Shown here in pieces: positions 7,267 through 12,783 of a DNA stretch of 20,090 nucleotides (the first letter of the stretch is position 1; each line of letters begins with the position of its first letter). The translations under genes were made by a program, and so were the position numbers. Under the pieces are notes generated by a model that ran no database searches, was not told the DNA's origin, and saw nothing but the letters and a program-made list of their open reading frames with translations. The stretch lies in the NCBI GenBank assembly GCA_023461115.1, contig JAEWOA010000229.1, positions 1 to 20,090 on the forward strand, read 5' to 3'. Source of the DNA: Actinomycetes bacterium. GTDB lineage: Bacteria > Actinomycetota > Actinomycetes > Actinomycetales > Cellulomonadaceae.

Positions 7267-8442
7267 ATGCAGATCTTCGTCAGGACCCAGACAGGCAAGA
7301 CCGTGACCCTCGAGGTCGAGTCGAGCGACACGATCGAGAACGTCGAGCAGAAGCTCCAGGAGAAGGAGGGCATCCCACCGGACCAGCAGCGACTCACCTT
7401 CGCAGGCAAGGAGCTCGAGGACGGCCGGACCCTCGCGGACTACAACATCCAGAAGGAGTCGACGCTCGACCTCGTGCACGTGACCGTCGAGGTCGACGAG
7501 GTCACCAGCGCGTCGGCACGGGTGACCTGGACGCGGGCCGATCCGCTCGCCGTGCACCGCGTGGACCTAGTCGACGCGGGCGGCGCCGCGGTGCCCGCGC
7601 TGGTCACGGCGTCGCCCACCGGCAACAGCGCGGTCGTGGACGGGCTCCCCGCGGCGACGGCGCTCCGGGCGCTCGTCTGGCGGCTCCCCGACCCCGTCGG
7701 CGGAGACGCTGGCGGCGAAGGTGGCGGCGTTGGCGGTGGCGAGTTCCTCCTCGGCAGCGCGGAGTTCACCACCGCGATCTCAGGCATGGCGGTCGGGCAG
7801 GAGACATCGTCGTCGGTCGTGGTGCGGTGGGATCCCGCCCCCGCGGCCGCCGCCGACGGCTTCCGCGTCGGGTGGTCCGCGGGTGGCGCCGCGCCCACCT
7901 GGCAGGCAGTCGGCGGCGATCGCACGCAGACGACGCTGACCGGCTTGCCCGCGGACACCGCGATCACCGTCACGCTCGACATCGTCGGGCGCGACGAGCC
8001 CCTCGCGGTGCGCGACGCCCGGACCCTCGTCGCCACGTCCACCCCCACTCCCACGACTACTCCCACTCCCACGACTACTCCCACTCCCCCGACTACTCCC
8101 ACTCCCCCGACTACCCCCACGCCCAGCCCGACGACGAGCGCGCCCAGCCCGCCCCCGCCCTCGTCGACGCCCGCAGCGCTCGCAGCTCCAGCCGCTGGCG
8201 GAGCCCACGGCGAGACCACGCCGCACGCCGTCCCCGAGGCGCCTGGCGTGCCGACGACGGGGACGACTGCCACGGCCAGCCCGCGCGCCGACGCGCTCAC
8301 CCCTGCAGGCGCGGCGCCAGGCCCACCCGACGCCCTGCTCCTGCTCGCGCCGCTGCTCGTCTCCGGCGTCGTCGTGGCCTGGCTGGTGCGACGACGCAAG
8401 CGCGGCACAGGCACCGCGCCCGAGTCCCCCGGGCACGCATGA
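7267..8442 (+). CDS. Ubiquitin-like domain / FN3-like repeats / Thr-Pro stalk / membrane anchor fusion, 391 aa
   Basis: Residues 1-70 align without gaps to eukaryotic ubiquitin: 58 of 70 match the human sequence as I recall it, including MQIFV, TLEVE, SDTIENV, KEGIPPDQQRL, LEDGRT and DYNIQKESTL. The Gly-Gly tail is absent; the last Ub strand runs directly into a first fibronectin-III-like repeat (about 71-170), followed by a second (171-257). The repeats align at an offset of 100 residues (W88/W188, GLP 126-128/226-228). Next come a Thr/Pro-rich stalk (258-300), a Pro/Ala-rich segment, one hydrophobic helix (355-374) and a basic tail beginning RRRKRG. No signal peptide is possible because ubiquitin Met1 is the start. 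The start is supported by GGTGGAG 5 nt upstream. Codons are GC-rich like the neighbours. Function unknown; a role as a non-conjugated Ub-fold surface or scaffold protein is inference. Confidence 0.9.
   Translation: MQIFVRTQTGKTVTLEVESSDTIENVEQKLQEKEGIPPDQQRLTFAGKELEDGRTLADYNIQKESTLDLVHVTVEVDEVTSASARVTWTRADPLAVHRVDLVDAGGAAVPALVTASPTGNSAVVDGLPAATALRALVWRLPDPVGGDAGGEGGGVGGGEFLLGSAEFTTAISGMAVGQETSSSVVVRWDPAPAAAADGFRVGWSAGGAAPTWQAVGGDRTQTTLTGLPADTAITVTLDIVGRDEPLAVRDARTLVATSTPTPTTTPTPTTTPTPPTTPTPPTTPTPSPTTSAPSPPPPSSTPAALAAPAAGGAHGETTPHAVPEAPGVPTTGTTATASPRADALTPAGAAPGPPDALLLLAPLLVSGVVVAWLVRRRKRGTGTAPESPGHA
8044..8115 (+). repeat. Four 18-bp tandem repeats encoding the Thr-Pro stalk
   Basis: Four consecutive 18-bp units at 8044-8061, 8062-8079, 8080-8097 and 8098-8115, differing at one or two positions. 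Each encodes a six-residue Thr/Pro unit of the ubiquitin-fusion protein. Such repeats can change copy number by slippage, so stalk length may vary between strains. Confidence 0.85.
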
Positions 8443-8484
8443 CACGACGGCCCGAGCCGGAGCGGGCTCGAGCCGTCGTGTCAT
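8439..8484. terminator. Bidirectional terminator between convergent genes
   Basis: An inverted repeat with 20-nt arms (8439-8458 and 8465-8484) and a 6-nt loop, with one mismatched pair. The left arm includes the TGA stop of the ubiquitin-fusion gene (8440-8442), and the right arm ends 10 nt before the stop of the convergent beta-helix gene (8495). Its symmetry and position suit termination in both directions. There is no T-tract. Confidence 0.8.
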
Positions 8485-8494
8485 GCGTCGGCCG

Positions 8495-11170
8495 TCAGCC
8501 GCCGTAGCTCGTGACCGTCGCGGGGACGGTCGCGGTGCCGGACGCCTGCGGCCCGACGCCGTTGACGACGTGCGCGTACGTGCCCTGGCCGCCGAGCGAG
8601 ACGGTCGAGAGCGAGTACAGCCGCACGCCCGGCTTCACCGGGACCTCGAACCCGTTGTCGACCGTGATCGACGGGTCGGTGGTGAACACGCAGTACGACC
8701 CCAGCCCCCACGCCTGGTGGGTGTTCACCGAGTCGGCCACCTTGTAGGCCGCCCAGCCGCGGATTCCGTCGTGCGTCCACGCCGCGGTGGACGGCGGGTC
8801 GTACGGCAGCTCGTTCTGGAAGAAGACCACGCGGCCGTTCTCGCCGTTCCAAAGCAGGTTGTACTTCTGGTAGTGCTCGACGAACAGCCCGTAGCCCTTG
8901 ACGTCGTTGCCGTTGACGACCAGCCCGTAGTCGGCGGGGTTCGTCGTCCAGCCCACGCCCGCGCCGTGGTCGGCGCGCCAGGACCAGATGTGGTCCACGA
9001 TCGTGTCGTCGCTGTTGACGACGATGGCCGAGGTCACCTTGCCAGGGATGCGGCCGCCCACGCGCACGAACACGTCGTGGATCGAGACCGGGTTGGCCGC
9101 GCGGTCGGTGTGGTTGCCGGCCGAGCCGACCTGGAGCATCGCGGGCGAGTTGGTGACGCCCGCGTCGAACAGCACGCCGCCGATCTTCACCCCGTCGACG
9201 TCGCCCACGCGCATGGCGGTCTGGCCCTTGGTCGGCACGATCGTCGCGTAGCCGAGGCCGAGCACGACCGTGTCCGCGCGGTCGACGGCGATCGTCCTGT
9301 CGAGCTCGTACACGCCGGGCGTGAGCAGGAGGTTGAGGCCCTGCGCGAGCGCCTGGTTGATGCGGTCCGCCGAGTCACCGGGCTTGGCCAGGTAGAACCG
9401 GTCGAGTCCGATCGACGTGCCCGGGGTGTTGGGCCAGGTCACGCCCGTGGTGCCGGACCGCAGGCTCGGGACGAAGACCGCCCAGCGGCCGTTCTCGCGG
9501 TACAGGTAGGGCTTCTCGCGGATGGCGCCCGTGTTCGCCAGCGTCGTCACCGCCGGCTTGGGGAACGTCGTCGCGGGCGCGCCCTGCACACCCGAGAAGA
9601 CCATGTTCCACAGGTCGCCGGCCCAGTTCCCGACTGCGGAGTCACGCGTGTACCACTGCTGCTGAGTCCAGGCGCGGACCTCGCCGTCCACCTTGCTGTC
9701 CGCGAGGTAGCCGCCCGACGCCCAGCCGTACGCCGAGCTGTGCACCGCGAGGTTGCCCTTGATGTGCACGCGCCGCATCGGCGCGGCCTGCGCCACCGCC
9801 CAGCGGTCCTCGCCCGTGAAGGGCGTGACGGCGAAGTTCTCGGCCGAGCGCCAGAAGTTCTGCGTCGCGTTGCCGTCGAACCACTGCGCGTCCACCCACA
9901 CCCCGCCGGTGATGTCCACGTCGTCGGGGTTGCGCCCCACACCGTTGATCGAGGTGTTGAAGCCGATGTGCGCCTGCACGTCGTACGTGCCGGGCAGGAA
10001 CAGGAACTGGTCACGGCGCGTGCCGAACTGCGCGGTCTCCTGCGCCGTGAACGTCGAGTCGAGGACCGACTGGATCTGCGCCTGCGTCATCTGCGGCGTG
10101 AACACGTGGACGTTCGGGCCGAAGTCCGGGTTCACCGGGTCGGCGCCCGGCACGGTCGGGCCGGTGGGCGTCGGGGTGGGGTTGGTCGGAGTCGGCGTCG
10201 GGTTGCCGCCCGATCCCTCATACACGCGGACCTCCCACAGCGAGTAACCGTAGCCCGTGCCGCGAGCGACCCCCTGGAGGCGCAGGTAGCGGCCCGCGCC
10301 GTCGACCGCGACGGTCTGCTTGCCGCCGGTCCCGTTGGCTACGGCGCCGATCGTCGTGAAGCCCGAGGTCGGCGACGACGAGGCCTGGACGTTCACGGCC
10401 TTGCCGTACGCGCCTTCCCAGTCGAGCTGCACGCTGCACAACGACTTCGACGAGCCGAGGTCCACCTGCAGCCACTCACCGTCGGCTGGCGCGCTCGACC
10501 AGCGCGTGTCCGCCTTGCCGTCGAACGCGCTCGCGGCGACGTAGTCGGTGCCGGCCTGGACCGACGACGACGAGGCCGGACGGCCGAGCGCGACGTTCGT
10601 CGTGCCGCACCCGGACGGGGTCGTGGGGTCCGTCGTCGGGTTGCTCGTCGGGCTCGTGCCAGGCGTCCCGAAGACGCGTAGCTCCCACAGCGAGAAGCCG
10701 TAGCCCGTCGCGCGCGTCTGCAACGCGAGCCGGACGTACCTGCCCGCGCCGGACGCGGCGATCGACTGGTTGCCGCCAGCGCCGTTGGCCACCGTCGCGA
10801 CCGTGGTGAAGCCACTGGTCGGGTTGTCGGAGACCTGGACTCCGAACGCCTTGCCGTAGGCGCCCTCCCACGCGAGCTCGACGTGGTCGAGCGTCGCGGT
10901 CTGGCCCAGGTCCACCTGGATCCACTGGTCGTCCGACCAGGCGCTCGACCAGCGCGTGGTCGTGCTGCCGTCCACCGCGTACCTGGCCGGGTAGTAGGTG
11001 GCGTCCTCGGTGGAGGACGCCGTGACAGCCTTGCCCTGGGAGAGGTTGACCGGCGCGGCCGACGCGCTGGTGGCGAGGGCCGTGACCGCGCCCGCCGTCA
11101 CGAGCGCCAACGAGACGACCGAGGCCAACAGGCTGCGCCGTCGAGGCGCGCCCGAGTGATGCGTGTGCAT
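8495..11170 (-). CDS. Secreted tandem beta-helix protein (GH55/pectate-lyase-like) with two F5/8-type-C domains, 891 aa
   Basis: N-terminal signal peptide with RRRSLLAS followed by a hydrophobic stretch and SASA-AP; the Arg pair may make it a Tat substrate. Two discoidin modules follow (about 39-167 and 190-318), joined by Thr/Pro linkers. From about residue 346 (NPDFGPNVHVF) comes a large domain with two beta-helix-like halves, each opening with a PG-Y strand motif (LFLPGTYDVQAHIGF and LLLTPGVYELDRTI). This duplication recalls GH55 exo-beta-1,3-glucanases. Close actinobacterial relatives are, from memory, often labelled F5/8-type-domain protein or even adenylyl cyclase; nothing here supports a cyclase. 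Probably an extracellular polysaccharide-active protein; the substrate is unknown. The start is supported by GAAGGAG 4 nt upstream. It lies 25 nt after the DUF1996 gene, so the two are probably co-transcribed. Confidence 0.8.
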   Translation of the reverse strand: MHTHHSGAPRRRSLLASVVSLALVTAGAVTALATSASAAPVNLSQGKAVTASSTEDATYYPARYAVDGSTTTRWSSAWSDDQWIQVDLGQTATLDHVELAWEGAYGKAFGVQVSDNPTSGFTTVATVANGAGGNQSIAASGAGRYVRLALQTRATGYGFSLWELRVFGTPGTSPTSNPTTDPTTPSGCGTTNVALGRPASSSSVQAGTDYVAASAFDGKADTRWSSAPADGEWLQVDLGSSKSLCSVQLDWEGAYGKAVNVQASSSPTSGFTTIGAVANGTGGKQTVAVDGAGRYLRLQGVARGTGYGYSLWEVRVYEGSGGNPTPTPTNPTPTPTGPTVPGADPVNPDFGPNVHVFTPQMTQAQIQSVLDSTFTAQETAQFGTRRDQFLFLPGTYDVQAHIGFNTSINGVGRNPDDVDITGGVWVDAQWFDGNATQNFWRSAENFAVTPFTGEDRWAVAQAAPMRRVHIKGNLAVHSSAYGWASGGYLADSKVDGEVRAWTQQQWYTRDSAVGNWAGDLWNMVFSGVQGAPATTFPKPAVTTLANTGAIREKPYLYRENGRWAVFVPSLRSGTTGVTWPNTPGTSIGLDRFYLAKPGDSADRINQALAQGLNLLLTPGVYELDRTIAVDRADTVVLGLGYATIVPTKGQTAMRVGDVDGVKIGGVLFDAGVTNSPAMLQVGSAGNHTDRAANPVSIHDVFVRVGGRIPGKVTSAIVVNSDDTIVDHIWSWRADHGAGVGWTTNPADYGLVVNGNDVKGYGLFVEHYQKYNLLWNGENGRVVFFQNELPYDPPSTAAWTHDGIRGWAAYKVADSVNTHQAWGLGSYCVFTTDPSITVDNGFEVPVKPGVRLYSLSTVSLGGQGTYAHVVNGVGPQASGTATVPATVTSYGG
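10217..10603 (-). repeat. F5/8C module 2 of the beta-helix protein
   Basis: One of six homologous discoidin-coding segments in the cluster. Conserved marks are DGKADTRWSS, EWLQVDLGS, WEGAYGKAVNVQ and GTGYGYSLWEVRV. Confidence 0.85.
10670..11056 (-). repeat. F5/8C module 1 of the beta-helix protein
   Basis: Discoidin-coding segment directly after the signal peptide. Conserved marks are DGSTTTRWSSAW, QWIQVDLGQ, WEGAYGKAFGVQV and RATGYGFSLWELRV. Confidence 0.85.
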
Positions 11171-11195
11171 GAGACTCCTTCGAGACGTGTGGGGG

Positions 11196-12614
11196 TCAGC
11201 CGATCAGGCGGAAGTTGTCGTCGAGCACGCCGCCGGCCCACGGCTTGTACAGGTCGAACCCGCGCGGGTTGCACTGCAGGCCGCCGTTCACGCAGTGCTG
11301 GACGAGCGCGGTCAGGACGTCTTGGTCCCACGCGTTGAAGAAGTCGTAGTGGAACGAGTACCCGCGGCCGCTCGAGAACGACACGTCCGAGAGGTTGCCG
11401 CTCACCGGCCACGAGATCTTGAACTCGACCATCGGCACGGGCACCGGGTGCGTGGCCGGGCACTCGCCGTTGACGGGGTACGCCATGTGCGACTTGTGGT
11501 CGGCGGAGTCCAGGTCCGTGCCGTTCCAGCAGCTCGGCGCCTGGTACCGGATGTTGAGCTCGGAGCCCGCCGGGCAGTTGACCGTCGGGATGTCGTACAT
11601 GTGCGTGTAGTCGCCGCACTCGAAGCCCTCGACCGTGCCGGGCGCGTCTCTGAACTCCTCCAGCGTCGCGTGCATGTTGCCGACGACGTACCGCAGGCCC
11701 GCCGGGAAAGGCCGCACGTTCTTGTAGTCGAGGATCCCGGCCTTGTAGTAGATCGTCTGCTGACTCGGCGAGATGACCTGCTTGCCCGCGCGCAGGAGCG
11801 TCGGGAACCAGTAGGCGGACAGGTCCTGCGGAACCGTGCAGCTCGTCGTGGTGCTCGCGCGCAGCGAGTCGTACGTCGTGGCCGCGTTCGTCGAGCGGTT
11901 GCCCATGAACGTGTGGCTGTGGGACGCGCCCGCTTGGCCCGGGTACACGATCGGGTCGTCGGGCAGCGTGTGCGTCGGAACGCAGTTGGCCTGGAACTCG
12001 TGGTGCGTGACCAGCGTGTCGGCGCCCGGCGGCGCGGGCGGCAGCGGCTTGGGGCTATAGGGCGGGAGCGTCGATCCGCCGTCGCCCAACACCTGCAGCT
12101 CCCACAGCGAGAACCCGTAGCCGGTGGCCCGCGTCTGCAGGTTGAGGCGCACGTAGCGGCCGTTGCCGGCCGCGTTGACGGTCTGCGTGCCGCCGCCGCC
12201 GTTGGTCACGCTCGCGACCGTGGTGAAGCCCGAGGTCGGGCTGTTGGAGACCTGGACCTGGAACGACTTGGCGTAGGCGGCCTCCCACTGGATCACGACC
12301 TGCGAGATCGACGCGGCCGAGCCGAGGTCGACCTGGAGCCACTGGTTGTCCGCGAACGCGCTCGCGTAGCGCGTGTCGGCCTTGCCGTCGACGGCCTTCG
12401 TCGCGACGAAGTCCGGGCCCTCCGCCGACGAGGCGGAGGCGGGCTTGCCGAGCGCGATGTTGGTGGGCGCCGCGGCGGCCGAGGTCGCCGTCAGCGTCGT
12501 CGTGAGCGCCGTCGTCAACGCCGCGATGGCGCCGACCGCCGCGAGCGCGCCGGCCAGGCCCGCGGCCAGCCAGGCGGTCGCTCGCCGGCGCCGCGGGTGG
12601 GTGGAGAACTGCAT
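11196..12614 (-). CDS. Secreted F5/8-type-C plus DUF1996 protein, 472 aa
   Basis: Signal peptide with an RRRR n-region, a long Ala/Leu/Thr hydrophobic core and a TSAAAA-P end. Residues about 50-176 are a discoidin module (QWLQVDLGS, WEAAYAKSFQVQV, RATGYGFSLWELQV). After a Pro-rich linker, residues about 198 onward match DUF1996, known mainly from fungi and actinobacteria: SHSHTFMG (H232, H234), TVPQDLSAYWFPTL, IYYKAG, FPAGLRYVVG, SCWNGTDLDSADHKSHMAYP and CPATHPVPVPMVEF. The paired His residues and the WNGxxLDSxDHxSH block look like a metal or catalytic site, but no activity of the family is known to me. The ATG at 12614 has GAAGGAG 5 nt upstream; an in-frame upstream GTG at 12647 lacks one. 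First of a probable two-gene unit with the beta-helix gene. Confidence 0.85.
   Translation of the reverse strand: MQFSTHPRRRRATAWLAAGLAGALAAVGAIAALTTALTTTLTATSAAAAPTNIALGKPASASSAEGPDFVATKAVDGKADTRYASAFADNQWLQVDLGSAASISQVVIQWEAAYAKSFQVQVSNSPTSGFTTVASVTNGGGGTQTVNAAGNGRYVRLNLQTRATGYGFSLWELQVLGDGGSTLPPYSPKPLPPAPPGADTLVTHHEFQANCVPTHTLPDDPIVYPGQAGASHSHTFMGNRSTNAATTYDSLRASTTTSCTVPQDLSAYWFPTLLRAGKQVISPSQQTIYYKAGILDYKNVRPFPAGLRYVVGNMHATLEEFRDAPGTVEGFECGDYTHMYDIPTVNCPAGSELNIRYQAPSCWNGTDLDSADHKSHMAYPVNGECPATHPVPVPMVEFKISWPVSGNLSDVSFSSGRGYSFHYDFFNAWDQDVLTALVQHCVNGGLQCNPRGFDLYKPWAGGVLDDNFRLIG
12087..12467 (-). repeat. F5/8C module of the DUF1996 protein
   Basis: Discoidin-coding segment homologous to the five others in the cluster. 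Its C-terminal block RATGYGFSLWEL is shared residue for residue with module 1 of the beta-helix protein, and all but its last residue with module 2 of the glycoside hydrolase. Confidence 0.85.
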
Positions 12615-12666
12615 GGTCACTCCTTCGTCGGGTCGGGCCACGGTCACCTGCGCGGGCTGCGAGGGT

Positions 12667-12707
12667 CGGTCCGGGCGGGGCCGCAGCCCACGTCCCCGCC
12701 CGGACCG
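12667..12707 (-). terminator. 14-bp GC hairpin in the gap between hydrolase and DUF1996 genes
   Basis: Perfect 14-bp inverted repeat (12667-12680 with 12694-12707), 13-nt loop. On the minus strand it is the second strong hairpin after the hydrolase stop, between that gene and the DUF1996 start. Likely a terminator or a partial read-through attenuator. Confidence 0.6.
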
Positions 12708-12714
12708 GATCGTG

Positions 12715-12734
12715 GCGCGTGGTCCCCCACGCGC
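12715..12734 (-). other. Small 8-bp hairpin between the two large hairpins
   Basis: Perfect 8-bp inverted repeat (12715-12722 with 12727-12734) with a 4-nt loop. It makes a series of three hairpins in the 169-nt gap. It may be part of a compound terminator or an mRNA-stabilising element. Confidence 0.4.
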
Positions 12735-12739
12735 GGGTG

Positions 12740-12780
12740 GCCGCCCGCGCCCCGTACGGAGGGTCAGGGGCGCGGGCGGC
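12740..12780 (-). terminator. 14-bp GC hairpin just after the glycoside hydrolase gene
   Basis: Perfect 14-bp inverted repeat (12740-12753 with 12767-12780), 13-nt loop, beginning 3 nt after the hydrolase stop (12784). Best placed of the three hairpins to terminate that transcript or to protect its 3' end. No T-run. Confidence 0.65.
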
Positions 12781-12783
12781 GGC

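Noticed and set aside
7267..7476. Ubiquitin domain as eukaryotic DNA contamination
   Set aside because: It is uninterrupted, has GC-rich codons, and runs in frame into FN3-like repeats, a stalk and a membrane anchor in a GC-rich bacterial context with its own ribosome binding site.
8248..8262. VPTTG as a sortase (LPxTG-like) signal in the ubiquitin fusion
   Set aside because: First residue does not match, and about 22 residues separate it from the hydrophobic helix, whereas sortase motifs lie directly before it.
8495..11170. Adenylyl cyclase label for the beta-helix protein
   Set aside because: No cyclase motif is present; the sequence shows a signal peptide, discoidin modules and beta-helix repeats.
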